Positions 8,458-16,725 of a stretch of DNA of 64,000 nt are shown here, piece after piece. The first letter of the stretch is position 1, and each line of letters starts with the position of its first letter. Where the stretch lies: positions 124,001-188,000 of the forward strand of contig NZ_BMUG01000002.1 in the NCBI RefSeq assembly GCF_014650075.1, given 5' to 3'. The position numbers were made by a program, and so were the translations under genes. The notes under the pieces were generated by a model. It worked only from the letters and a program-made list of their open reading frames with translations. It was not told where the DNA came from and did no database searches. This DNA comes from Streptomyces microflavus. Its GTDB lineage: Bacteria > Actinomycetota > Actinomycetes > Streptomycetales > Streptomycetaceae.

Positions 8458-10962
8458 ATGGCATTCAATCACTTACCAGCAGCCATGCACGACGCCTTGG
8501 GACCATTGTCCGTCACGCCAGTGACACACTCGGTGCCGATGGCCAAGAATCACCGTCCCGGACGACCACCCGAGAGTGGGGACACGCGCCCCACTCCCGC
8601 CATGATCCTCGACCGGCTCGCCACAGGGGCGGGCCGGGCCGCGCGCATCACTCATACGGAGCACTTGCCCCCTAGATCGGGAACCCATGCCATCTGGCCG
8701 GATCGCATCCGGCCAGAAGTGATCTCGGCGATCGAAAAAGCCGGAATCGACCATCCGTGGGCCCACCAGGCGACCGCCGCCGAGCACGCGCTGGACGGCG
8801 AGTCGGTCGTGATCGCCACCGGCACGGCGTCCGGCAAGTCGCTCGCCTACCTCGCCCCCGTCCTCAGCACCCTGCTGAACGGCTCCGAGGCTCCGAACGG
8901 CCGCGGGGCGACCGCGCTCTACCTGGCCCCCACCAAGGCCCTGGCCGCCGACCAGCGGCGCTCGGTGAAGGCCCTGGCGGCGCCCCTCGGCAACGCCGTC
9001 CGGCCCGCGGTCTACGACGGCGACACCCCGGTCGAGGAACGCGAATGGGTGCGCCAGTACGCGAACTACGTCCTGACCAACCCCGACATGCTGCACCGCG
9101 GGATCCTGCCGTCCCACCCCCGCTGGTCCTCCTTCCTGAGGGCACTGCGCTTCGTCGTGATCGACGAGTGCCACACCTACCGGGGCGTCTTCGGCTCCCA
9201 TGTCGCCCAGGTACTGCGCCGCCTCCGTCGCCTCTGTGCCCGCTACGGGGCCGACCCCGTCTTCCTGCTCGCCTCCGCCACCGCGGCGGATCCCTCGGTC
9301 GCCGCCGGGCGCCTCACCGGCCTGCCGGTCAAGGAGGTGTCCGACGACGCCTCCCCGCGCGGCGAGCTGGTCTTCGCCCTCTGGGAGCCCCCGCTGACCG
9401 ACCTGCACGGCGAGAAGGGCGCCCCCGTACGCCGTACCGCGACGGCCGAGACCGCCGACCTGCTCACCGACCTGACCGTCCAGGGCGTCCGCTCGGTCGC
9501 CTTCGTACGGTCCCGGCGCGGCGCCGAGCTGATCTCGGTCATCGCCAAGGAACGCCTCGCGGAGGTCGACCGCTCCCTGCCCAAGCGGGTCGCCGCCTAC
9601 CGCGGCGGCTACCTCCCGGAGGAACGCCGCGCCCTGGAGCGGGCCCTGCACTCCGGCGAGCTCCTCGGACTGGCAGCCACCACCGCCCTCGAACTCGGCA
9701 TCGACGTCTCCGGCCTCGACGCCGTCGTCATCTGCGGCTACCCGGGCACGCGGGCCTCCCTCTGGCAGCAGGCGGGCCGCGCCGGCCGGTCGGGGCAGGG
9801 CGCCCTGGCCGTCCTGGTCGCCCGTGACGACCCGCTGGACACCTACCTGGTGCACCACCCCGAGGCGCTGTTCCGTCAGCCCGTGGAGTCGACCGTGCTC
9901 GACCCGGACAACCCCTACGTCCTGGCCCCCCACCTGTGCGCCGCGGCCGCCGAGCTGCCCCTCACCGAGCCCGACATCGCGCTCTTCGGACCCGCCGTGC
10001 CCGAGCTGCTGCCCCAGCTGGAGGCCGCGAAGCTGCTGCGCAGGCGGGCATCGGGCTGGCACTGGACCCGCCGCGAACGGGCCGCCGACCTCACCGACAT
10101 CAGGGGCGGGGGCGGACGTCCCGTCCAGATCGTCGAGGAGGGCACCGGCCGCCTGCTGGGCACGGTCGACGCGGCCGCCGCCCACACCTCCGTCCACGAG
10201 GGCGCCGTCCATCTCCACCAGGGCCGCACCCACCTGGTCCGGAAACTGGACCTGGAGGACTCCGTCGCCCTGGTCGAACAGGCCGACCCCCCGTACTCGA
10301 CCGTCGCCCGCGACACCACGGCCATCGCCGTCCTGGAGACCGACACCGAGATCCCCTGGGGCCAGGGGCGGCTCTGCTACGGCTCCGTCGAGGTCACCAA
10401 CCAGGTCGTCTCCTTCCTCCGCCGCAAACTGATCACCGGCGAGGTCCTCGGCGAGACCAAGCTCGACCTGCCTCCCCGCACCCTGCGCACCCGCGCCGTC
10501 TGGTGGACGGTCACCGAGGACCAGCTCGACGCCGCCCGGATCAATCCGGAGATCCTCGGCGGCGCCCTCCACGCGGCCGAACACGCCTCCATCGGCCTCC
10601 TCCCGCTCTTCGCCACCTGCGACCGCTGGGACATCGGCGGCGTCTCGATACCGCTGCACCCGGACACCCTGCTGCCGACGGTCTTCGTGTACGACGGCCA
10701 CCCGGGCGGCGCCGGATTCGCCGAACGGGCCTTCCACACCGCCCATACGTGGCTGACGGCGACCCGCGAAGCCATCGCGTCCTGCGAGTGCGAGGCGGGC
10801 TGCCCCTCCTGCATCCAGTCCCCCAAATGCGGCAACGGCAACGAGCCCCTGCACAAACGCGGCGCCGTACGCCTCCTCACCGAACTCCTCAGGGCGGCAC
10901 CCCCGGAGACACTGCAGGCACCGGAGGCGGAACAGGAAGCGGAGGGCCGGCCCGGGACCTGA
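8458..10962 (+). CDS. DEAD/DEAH-box DNA helicase, SftH/MrfA (YprA) family
   Basis: An 834-residue superfamily 2 helicase. Walker A ATGTASGKS is at residues about 120-128, the DECH box at 236-239, LASAT just beyond, and a second RecA lobe with GRAGRSGQG. A DUF1998-type C-terminal domain ends in a cysteine cluster, CECEAGCPSC...KC, residues 776-791, expected to bind zinc. These are features of mycobacterial SftH and Bacillus MrfA, a 3'-5' DNA helicase used in repair of mitomycin damage. The ATG at 8458 (MAFNHLPAAMHDALGPLSV) matches the N-terminus I recall for Streptomyces; upstream in-frame codons overlap the bldG region. Its last 74 bp overlap the convergent tad operon. Confidence 0.93.
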   Translation: MAFNHLPAAMHDALGPLSVTPVTHSVPMAKNHRPGRPPESGDTRPTPAMILDRLATGAGRAARITHTEHLPPRSGTHAIWPDRIRPEVISAIEKAGIDHPWAHQATAAEHALDGESVVIATGTASGKSLAYLAPVLSTLLNGSEAPNGRGATALYLAPTKALAADQRRSVKALAAPLGNAVRPAVYDGDTPVEEREWVRQYANYVLTNPDMLHRGILPSHPRWSSFLRALRFVVIDECHTYRGVFGSHVAQVLRRLRRLCARYGADPVFLLASATAADPSVAAGRLTGLPVKEVSDDASPRGELVFALWEPPLTDLHGEKGAPVRRTATAETADLLTDLTVQGVRSVAFVRSRRGAELISVIAKERLAEVDRSLPKRVAAYRGGYLPEERRALERALHSGELLGLAATTALELGIDVSGLDAVVICGYPGTRASLWQQAGRAGRSGQGALAVLVARDDPLDTYLVHHPEALFRQPVESTVLDPDNPYVLAPHLCAAAAELPLTEPDIALFGPAVPELLPQLEAAKLLRRRASGWHWTRRERAADLTDIRGGGGRPVQIVEEGTGRLLGTVDAAAAHTSVHEGAVHLHQGRTHLVRKLDLEDSVALVEQADPPYSTVARDTTAIAVLETDTEIPWGQGRLCYGSVEVTNQVVSFLRRKLITGEVLGETKLDLPPRTLRTRAVWWTVTEDQLDAARINPEILGGALHAAEHASIGLLPLFATCDRWDIGGVSIPLHPDTLLPTVFVYDGHPGGAGFAERAFHTAHTWLTATREAIASCECEAGCPSCIQSPKCGNGNEPLHKRGAVRLLTELLRAAPPETLQAPEAEQEAEGRPGT

Positions 10963-11335
10963 CCTCGGGTCCGTAGAGCCCGAAGCGCGAGCCGGCGGTC
11001 ACATCGGCGATCTCCCCCTGGACCGCACAGCGGACGAGCACGGCGCCCTGCGCCGCCGCCACGCGCCGCGCCGCTTCGCACGCGGCCTCCGCCCCCTCCA
11101 ACGCGCGATCGGCCGCTGCAAGGGCCGCGAGGTCCGCGGCACCGCCCGCCCGGTGGCGGGCGGCCACGGCCTGGCCCAGCGCGAGGACGAGGGCGAACAC
11201 CCCGCACAGAGTGACCACCGTGACCGCCACCCACACCGTCGCCATCCCCCGATCGCGGTCCCCGCGCGGCTGCCGTCCAAGGCCCGGACCCAGGCGCGGG
11301 GAGCTCCTCCGGCCCCGGGCTTCGCCTCCCCTCAC
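10889..11335 (-). CDS. TadE/TadG-like pilus-locus protein (helicase/secretion neighbourhood)
   Basis: A 148-residue protein and the last gene of the Tad cluster. An Arg-rich leader ends in DRDRGMATVWV, a prepilin-like junction, followed by one hydrophobic helix (AVTVVTLCGVFALVLALGQAV) and the RHRAGGAADLAALAAADRALEG pattern typical of the Rv3654c-like TadE family. The tail is Pro/Val-rich. GTG at 11335 is preferred over the internal ATG at 11245: it gives a GTGA overlap with the stop of the preceding gene and keeps the charged leader. The 3' end overlaps the helicase gene by 74 bp on the opposite strand. Confidence 0.8.
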   Translation of the reverse strand: MRGGEARGRRSSPRLGPGLGRQPRGDRDRGMATVWVAVTVVTLCGVFALVLALGQAVAARHRAGGAADLAALAAADRALEGAEAACEAARRVAAAQGAVLVRCAVQGEIADVTAGSRFGLYGPEVRSRAGPPLPVPPPVPAVSPGVPP

Positions 11336-11760
11336 GGCCCGGCACCCCCCACCGTGCGCCCCACCGAGTCCTCCGCCAGGGCGGCCGCCTCGGCTCTCAG
11401 CGTCAGCGCCAGGGCCGCCGGGCCCGGGGTCGGCGCCTCCACCGTGACGCGCCACAACTCCCCGGCCCTCCCCACCGCGACCAGCGCCCCAGGAGGCGCG
11501 GCGTCGCGTGCGGCTGCCAGCACCGCCGCCTCCGGCTCCGAACGGGCCGCGGCCCGGGCCCCCGCCCGTGCCGCGTCCACACACCGGATCTGGGCCGAGG
11601 CCGCGACCAGCGCCCAGAGCAGCACCATGGCAAAGGCCACCAGCACCGGGATGACCACGGCCGCCTCCGCCGTCACCGCCCCCCGGTCCCGGAGCCGGAG
11701 CCGGTACGCGCCCCGGTCTCCGCACCCGCGGCCTCCGGCCCAGGCCTCAGAACTTCGCAT
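11332..11760 (-). CDS. TadE-like pseudopilin
   Basis: A 142-residue protein. After a basic leader, DRGAVTAEAAVVIPVLVAFAM marks a TadE/type IV-like N-terminus with Glu five residues into the helix, then one membrane helix and RCVDAARAGARAAAR, the usual TadE continuation. It is expected to sit in the membrane as a minor pilin of the Flp/Tad apparatus. The ATG at 11760 overlaps the end of the preceding Flp-like gene by 14 bp and the next gene begins within its stop, so the three are translationally coupled. Confidence 0.88.
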   Translation of the reverse strand: MRSSEAWAGGRGCGDRGAYRLRLRDRGAVTAEAAVVIPVLVAFAMVLLWALVAASAQIRCVDAARAGARAAARSEPEAAVLAAARDAAPPGALVAVGRAGELWRVTVEAPTPGPAALALTLRAEAAALAEDSVGRTVGGAGP

Positions 11761-12019
11761 CGAGCGCGCCCTCGATCATGGACTGCATCGCCGACATCAC
11801 CGGCCCGCTGTTGACCACCTTGTAGAGCACGGCGGCGAAGGCACAGGCGGCGATGGTGCCCACCGCGTACTCGGAGGTGGTCATCCCCCGGTCGGCCGAC
11901 CGGCCCAGCCGCCGCACCCACGTCGAACGCCGGGCGCGGCGGCAGACTGCACCAACTGCCAGCCCGGTTCGCGCGGTTCGTACGGTTCGTTCCTGAAACT
12001 TCCTATAATTCTTGTGCAT
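11747..12019 (-). CDS. Flp-type pilin, DUF4244
   Basis: A 90-residue protein: a long Arg-rich leader, then SADRGMTTSEYAVGTIAACAF, where processing after Gly would expose MTTSEYA, with Glu at mature position 5 as in Flp and type IV pilins. A single helix (GTIAACAFAAVLYKVV) is followed by a short tail. It is the DUF4244 protein found in actinobacterial tad clusters and probably the major subunit. ATG at 12019 has GGGGGA 5 nt upstream; the in-frame ATG at 12076 lacks a site. It lies 76 bp after tadC and overlaps tadE. Confidence 0.88.
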   Translation of the reverse strand: MHKNYRKFQERTVRTARTGLAVGAVCRRARRSTWVRRLGRSADRGMTTSEYAVGTIAACAFAAVLYKVVNSGPVMSAMQSMIEGALDAKF

Positions 12020-12095
12020 TTCATCCCCCGATGGGCATCGATCGATATCGAGCAGGCGTCCGAGCCGAACGCCCATGTGTGACAGCCGGACGGGC

Positions 12096-13022
12096 CTAAT
12101 CCGCCACCAGCAGTCCGCCGGCCAGGCCGATGATCACCGGCGCCACCCCGACCGCCAGGAAGGCGGGCAGGAAGCAGAGTCCGACCGGCGCGGTGATCAG
12201 GACCCCGGCCCGCTGGGCACGTGCCACGGCCGCACCGGCCCGTTCGGCACGCATCGCCTCGGCCAGCCTGGAGACCGGCTCCGCCGCCGGGGCCCCGGTC
12301 GACCCGGCCCGGTGCAGGCAGCGGGCCAGCGGACCGGCGCCCGGTATCTCCCCGAACCGTCCCCACGCCTCGGCGGGCTCTCCACCGAGGCGGATCTCGG
12401 CGGCGGCGCGGGCCAGCCGGTCGCCGACCGGCCCGCCGATGGACTCGCCCACCGCCTCCGCGGCCTCGCGTGGCCCGGCCCCGACGGCGACGCAGGCTGC
12501 CAGCAGATCGGCGGCCAGAGGAAGCTGCCCGGCGATCACGGCCCGCTCCTCCCTGCTCTCGCCCGGACCGGGCCGGGGCCGGGCCCGCTGCCACCGCCAC
12601 GTCCCGTACGCCGCGGCCGAACCGACCGCACACCCCACCAAGCCGCCGATCAGAATCCATCCGGCCAGCCAGGCCCCCGCCGGACCACCCCACCGCATGA
12701 CACCGACGCGATCGCCGATACCGATACCGATACCGATACCGGCACCGGCACCGGCACCGGCAGGGTTGACCGGCCGGCCCCCGCTGCCCGTCCGGACCAC
12801 ACTTCCCGTCCGGACCGCGCTGCCCATCCGGTCCCGTCCAGCAGCCGCCCAGGACCACCAGCCGACCCGCCCACCCTGGGCGACCTCCAACAGCAGTGCG
12901 CCCCGGCCGCGCACCACTCGTCCCCGGTGGCCCGCCGCAGCAGCAAAGGCCAGCTGCACCGCGGCGCCCAACACTGCCCCCAGCATCCCCAGGCTGTGGA
13001 GAACTCCACCCGTCGCGTTCAT
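12096..13022 (-). CDS. Tad/type II secretion membrane protein, TadC-like
   Basis: A 308-residue inner-membrane protein with a T2SSF (GspF-like) domain at about residues 165-290 (AADLLAACVAVGAGPREAAEAV...) and membrane helices at the N-terminus, around 115-140 and at the C-terminus. It pairs with TadB as platform of the Flp assembly machine. An unusual dipeptide run (GAGAGAGIGIGIGIG, residues about 88-102) comes from a 6-bp DNA repeat at 12716-12766. ATG at 13022 overlaps the tadB stop (ATGA). Its start, position and domain fit the last large gene of the assembly module before the pilins. Confidence 0.88.
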   Translation of the reverse strand: MNATGGVLHSLGMLGAVLGAAVQLAFAAAAGHRGRVVRGRGALLLEVAQGGRVGWWSWAAAGRDRMGSAVRTGSVVRTGSGGRPVNPAGAGAGAGIGIGIGIGDRVGVMRWGGPAGAWLAGWILIGGLVGCAVGSAAAYGTWRWQRARPRPGPGESREERAVIAGQLPLAADLLAACVAVGAGPREAAEAVGESIGGPVGDRLARAAAEIRLGGEPAEAWGRFGEIPGAGPLARCLHRAGSTGAPAAEPVSRLAEAMRAERAGAAVARAQRAGVLITAPVGLCFLPAFLAVGVAPVIIGLAGGLLVAD

Positions 13023-13942
13023 AGGGTCTCCGCTCCGCTCACGATCCGGCAGGCCCAGAAGAGTCCGGCCGCCTCCAGGAACCCCCCGACCGCCAGACAG
13101 AACAGCCCGCCCGGCGTGTGCAGCAGGACCCGCAGGGGATCAGCTCCGAGGGCGGCCCCCAGCCCGAGGCCCGCAACCGGCAACAACGCCAGGACCACGA
13201 CGGTCGACCAGGCTCCCGCCAACTGGGCCCGCAACTCCTCACGTCTGCGCCGGTCGGCCCGTAACGCCGCCCCAAGGCGGTCCAGACCGGCCGCGAGACC
13301 GGCTCCGCCGTCCACCGCCACCCGCCAGCACGCGGCCATCCCGGACAGGCCCCCCAGCCCCGGCCCGTCCGCCGCCTGCCGCAACGCCGCGGGCACATCG
13401 CCCCCGAAGCGCGCGGCCGCCAGCACAGCGGACTCCGCATCCCCCAGCCACGCTCCACCACCCGGACCGCCCCCGGCCTGCGGCTCCCCGTCCGCCGCGC
13501 ACTCCCGCAGGCCGGCCAACAGGGCCTGGCCCGGCTCCTGTCCCGCCCTCAGCTCACCGACCACGGCCCCGCACAGCACCGCCACCGTGTCCCCCGCCCG
13601 TTCCCGTTGCCGACGCCTGGTACGAGCGCGCACCCACCTCCGTACCAAGGGCACCGCCACAGCTCCGGCGATCAGCGGCAGCACCGACGCACCGAGCACG
13701 GCGAGCAGCACCGCCACCGGAACGCACCACCATTCGCGCCGCTCCACGACCAGCCGCCCGGCTCCGAGCAGAGGCGGCCACGATCGCCACGCCCGCCACG
13801 GCTCGGCCGGCCCGTCCACGAACAGGACCCGCGCCCGCCGGACCCCGGGGTCCCTCATCGCGGCCAGCCACACAGCCGCACCCGCGCAGAGGGCCGCCGC
13901 ATGCACCGCGTAGTCCGCAGGTCCCCCCGTTCCCCCCGTCAC
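13019..13942 (-). CDS. Tad/type II secretion membrane protein, TadB-like
   Basis: A 307-residue protein with an N-terminal membrane pair (YAVHAAALCAGAAVWLAAM; VPVAVLLAVLGASVLPLIAGAV), a cytosolic T2SSF domain (about residues 110-235, GELRAGQEPGQALLAGL) and two C-terminal helices. It is the partner of TadC in the platform on which the TadA ATPase acts. GTG at 13942 forms a GTGA overlap with the tadA stop; a longer in-frame reading from 14236 runs through tadA and is a shadow. Confidence 0.88.
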   Translation of the reverse strand: MTGGTGGPADYAVHAAALCAGAAVWLAAMRDPGVRRARVLFVDGPAEPWRAWRSWPPLLGAGRLVVERREWWCVPVAVLLAVLGASVLPLIAGAVAVPLVRRWVRARTRRRQRERAGDTVAVLCGAVVGELRAGQEPGQALLAGLRECAADGEPQAGGGPGGGAWLGDAESAVLAAARFGGDVPAALRQAADGPGLGGLSGMAACWRVAVDGGAGLAAGLDRLGAALRADRRRREELRAQLAGAWSTVVVLALLPVAGLGLGAALGADPLRVLLHTPGGLFCLAVGGFLEAAGLFWACRIVSGAETL

Positions 13943-15087
13943 AGCGCACCCCCGATCAGCGACTCCAGCCGCCGCCAGCCCCGCTCCGGGACGAACCCGT
14001 CGGCGCCCCAGCTCAGGGCCGGCACCGTGAACACCAGGCCGGCCGCGTCCCGTTCCAGCACATGCACGTCGGCGATCCGTCGTCGTCCGGCCCGGTCCCG
14101 TACGAGATGCACGACCACCGATAGCGCGGCCGCCAACTGACTGTGCAGTGCGGTCCTGTCCAGCCCTGCGGCGGTGCCCAGCGCCTCCAGCCGGGCTGGT
14201 ACGTGCTCGGCGGCATTCGCATGGACGGTGCCGCATCCTCCTTCGTGACCGGTGTTCAGGGCAGCCAGCAGTTGCGCCACTTCAGCACCTCTGACCTCAC
14301 CCACCACCAGCCGGTCGGGGCGCATCCGCAGCGCCTGGCGCACCAGATCGCGCAGGGTCACCAGGCCCGCGCCCTCCTGGTTGGCGGGGCGGGACTCCAG
14401 GCGAACCACATGGGGGTGGTCGGGGCGCAGTTCGGCGGAGTCCTCGGCGAGCACGATCCGTTCGTCCGCGCCGACGGCACCCAGCAGGCTGGCCAGGAGG
14501 GTCGTCTTGCCCGCCCCGGTGCCTCCGCTGATCAAGTAGGAGAGACGGGCCTCCACCATGGCGCGGAGAATCCGGTCGCCACCCGGCGGCACGGTCCCGG
14601 CCTCCACCAGCTCTGCCAGGGAGAACGCCCGCGGGCGCACCACCCGCAGGGAGAGACAGGTCGAGCCGACGGAGACCGGGGGCAGCACGGCATGCATCCG
14701 CGTCCCGTCCGGCAACCGCGCGTCCACCCACGGCCGGGCATCGTCCAGCCGCCTGCCGGCCACCGCGGCGAGCCGCTGGGCCAGTCGCCGTACCGCCGCC
14801 GCGTCCGGGAAGGTGATCCCCGTCAGCTGGAGCCCGCCGCCCCGGTCCACCCACACCCGGTCGGGGGCGGACACCAGCACATCGGTCACCTCGGGGTCCG
14901 CGAGCAACGGCTCCAGCACGCCCGTCCCGACGAGCTCACCGCGCAGCTCGGCCGCGACCCCGAGCACCTCCGCATCGCCCAGCAGCCGCCCCTGGGCCCG
15001 AAGTGCGGCCGCCACTCCGGCCGGTGTGGGCGCGCCGCCACTGCGCGCAAGCCGTTGGCGTACGGCATCCAGCAGCGCATCGGTCAT
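13939..15087 (-). CDS. Tad pilus assembly ATPase, TadA/CpaF family
   Basis: A 382-residue secretion ATPase that powers assembly of the Flp/Tad pilus. Walker A GGTGAGKTT spans about residues 188-196 (Lys194), followed by LAEDSAELRPDHPH (Asp box), the Walker B region RPDRLVVGEVRGAE and the His box NTGHEGGCGTVHAN. The N-terminal domain (ADPEVTDVLVSAPDRVWVDRGG) is typical of CpaF. It should form a hexamer under the TadB/TadC platform. ATG at 15087 overlaps the ssd stop by 4 nt and its own stop overlaps tadB by 4 nt. Confidence 0.95.
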   Translation of the reverse strand: MTDALLDAVRQRLARSGGAPTPAGVAAALRAQGRLLGDAEVLGVAAELRGELVGTGVLEPLLADPEVTDVLVSAPDRVWVDRGGGLQLTGITFPDAAAVRRLAQRLAAVAGRRLDDARPWVDARLPDGTRMHAVLPPVSVGSTCLSLRVVRPRAFSLAELVEAGTVPPGGDRILRAMVEARLSYLISGGTGAGKTTLLASLLGAVGADERIVLAEDSAELRPDHPHVVRLESRPANQEGAGLVTLRDLVRQALRMRPDRLVVGEVRGAEVAQLLAALNTGHEGGCGTVHANAAEHVPARLEALGTAAGLDRTALHSQLAAALSVVVHLVRDRAGRRRIADVHVLERDAAGLVFTVPALSWGADGFVPERGWRRLESLIGGAL

Positions 15088-16223
15088 GGTGCGCCTCCCC
15101 CGGCCGGAGCCGCGGCGGAACCGGGCTCCCCCGCCGCTGCCGCCACGTGCTCCCAGAACTCCGCGCAGAAGCGGGCCAACGGGCTGCGGGCACTGCCGCC
15201 GGGCGGCATTCCGCCGTCCTGTGCGGCCAGGAGACCGGATTCCAGGGGGAGTTCACCGACGAGGGGCAGGCCGATGGCCTGGGCGACCCAGCGCTCGTCC
15301 AGCCCTGCCGCATACGGTCCCCGGGCCACCACCCGCATGTCGTCCAGCACCATGCGAGCCGTGGACGCGACACGCTTGGCCGCCGCGACCGCCCTCAGCT
15401 CGCCCGGCACCACGAGCAGGCCGAGGTCGAGCTGGGCCAGGGCTTCCGCGATGCTTTCGTCCACGCGGCGCGGCAGATCCACGACCACCACCCCGCCGAG
15501 CCGGCGTGCGGCGGCCAGCACCGCCTGTACGGCCTGCGGCGCGATGGTCACCTCGTCGTCGCGGCCCCAGCTCAGCACCCGCAGTCCGTGGAGCGCGGGC
15601 AGGGAGTCCTCCAGGGCTCCGCCACCGAGGCGCCCCTTCGAGTGGGCGAAATCCGGCCACCGCATTCCCTCGGCCCGTTCCCCGCCGAGAAGTACGTCGA
15701 TGCCCCCGCCCAGAGGGTCCGCGTCGATCAGCATCGTCCGCCTGCCGGACCTCGCCGCGCTGACGGCGAGTGCGCAGGCCAGCGTCGATGCGCCGGAGCC
15801 GCCCCGCCCGCCCATCACTCCGACGGTGAGCGCCGGCCTGCCGACGCCCTCGGCGGCGTTGGCGATCTGGTCGACCAGCCAGCCCTCCGAATCCGGCAGC
15901 CGCAGCACATATTCGGCCCCGATCTCGACCGCCCGCCGCCAGACGTCCGGGTCGTCCTGGTCCCGCCCGACCAGCATCACCCCCCGTCTGCGGGCGGCCC
16001 CGCGGCACCGAGCGGCCGCGTCGTCGCCCACCAGGACCATCGGGGCCTGCTCCCAGCCGCCCCGTCGCGCGGGCGGTCCGTGATGAACCTCCGGCTCCGC
16101 CCCGGCCGCCGCGCAGAGCCGCAGCAGATCATCGAGCAACTCCACGTCTTCCGTCACGATCAGCGGTCCGCCGCGTCGCCCTTCGGCGACCGTCAGCCCT
16201 TCTCGTGTGAGGGATCCAGCCAC
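15084..16223 (-). CDS. ssd: Ssd/CpaE/TadZ-like MinD-superfamily protein
   Basis: A 379-residue protein. The first ~120 residues resemble an atypical receiver domain, followed by a deviant Walker ATPase: GVMGGRGGSGASTLACALA, in which the Walker A lysine is replaced (GSGAST), then LIDADPLGGGID. This matches the septum-site-determining protein family (Rv3660c-like) and TadZ/CpaE, which localise the Tad apparatus at the cell pole or septum. GTG at 16223 is preceded by AAGGGGCGGAG; the longer frame to 16634 runs through the upstream regulatory region. It is the first gene of the seven-gene tad operon. Confidence 0.88.
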   Translation of the reverse strand: MAGSLTREGLTVAEGRRGGPLIVTEDVELLDDLLRLCAAAGAEPEVHHGPPARRGGWEQAPMVLVGDDAAARCRGAARRRGVMLVGRDQDDPDVWRRAVEIGAEYVLRLPDSEGWLVDQIANAAEGVGRPALTVGVMGGRGGSGASTLACALAVSAARSGRRTMLIDADPLGGGIDVLLGGERAEGMRWPDFAHSKGRLGGGALEDSLPALHGLRVLSWGRDDEVTIAPQAVQAVLAAARRLGGVVVVDLPRRVDESIAEALAQLDLGLLVVPGELRAVAAAKRVASTARMVLDDMRVVARGPYAAGLDERWVAQAIGLPLVGELPLESGLLAAQDGGMPPGGSARSPLARFCAEFWEHVAAAAGEPGSAAAPAGGGAP

Positions 16224-16350
16224 GATCTCCGCCCCTTCCCACTGCCCCAGCAGTGCGGTTCGCGGCGATCCCGGAGCGTTTCCGAGATGCGCGATTCCGG
16301 TACCCGCGGACTTCGCGGGAGGAATCAACGTGCAGCACCACGGAAAAACA

Positions 16351-16379
16351 TGTGGATCTTGCTCGAAAACTGTGGACAA
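16351..16379 (-). promoter_or_regulatory. DnaA-box pair in the tad upstream region
   Basis: On the minus strand TTGTCCACA (16371-16379) is the Streptomyces DnaA consensus as I remember it, and AGATCCACA (16351-16359), in the same orientation 20 bp away, is a weaker match. It may be a DnaA regulatory site or chance. Confidence 0.4.
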
Positions 16380-16553
16380 CTTCGGCGTTGTGAATATCTC
16401 CGTCACCCGAACCAGCGACTTCCGGAGCGCAGTCTCGCTGCTACACACTGTGACGAGACGGAGTTCGCGCCGACGCCTCGCACGAGCGGGCCCACGGGGG
16501 CAGGAAGGGAGGGACGCGCTGAGCCCGGGAGGCAGAAAACCATCCGGACATGC

Positions 16554-16588
16554 GACGACCCCCGCCGGGGGGGAGAGCGGGGGTCGTC
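16554..16588. other. orphan 12-bp inverted repeat
   Basis: GACGACCCCCGC (16554-16565) and GCGGGGGTCGTC (16577-16588) form a perfect stem with an 11-nt G-rich loop. No gene ends nearby on either strand, so it may terminate a small RNA or act as a leader structure of the HAD gene. Confidence 0.5.
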
Positions 16589-16725
16589 CCCACGGGCCGA
16601 CTCGGGGGGGGAGGAGCCGGACCGGGGTTAGCACGGTCGCGAACGATCCGTGACTTCCATGGTGTACCCGAGGCCCTTCTCAGGCAAACCCACGCGCCGG
16701 ATTTTACGCCGAATGGCGGGCCCCT

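Larger units (their letters stand above)
16224..16725. other. 502-bp divergent region between tad operon and HAD gene
   Basis: No convincing gene. It should hold the tad promoter (minus) and the HAD gene promoter (plus). The stretch 16320-16410 is A+T-rich for this genome and contains a perfect Streptomyces-type DnaA box plus a near match. A 12-bp perfect inverted repeat at 16554-16588 could end an unrecognised transcript. Confidence 0.6.

Noticed and set aside
8473..10854. 793-codon minus-strand open frame
   Set aside because: Antisense shadow of the helicase gene, Gly/Val/Asp/Gln-rich with no recognisable domain.
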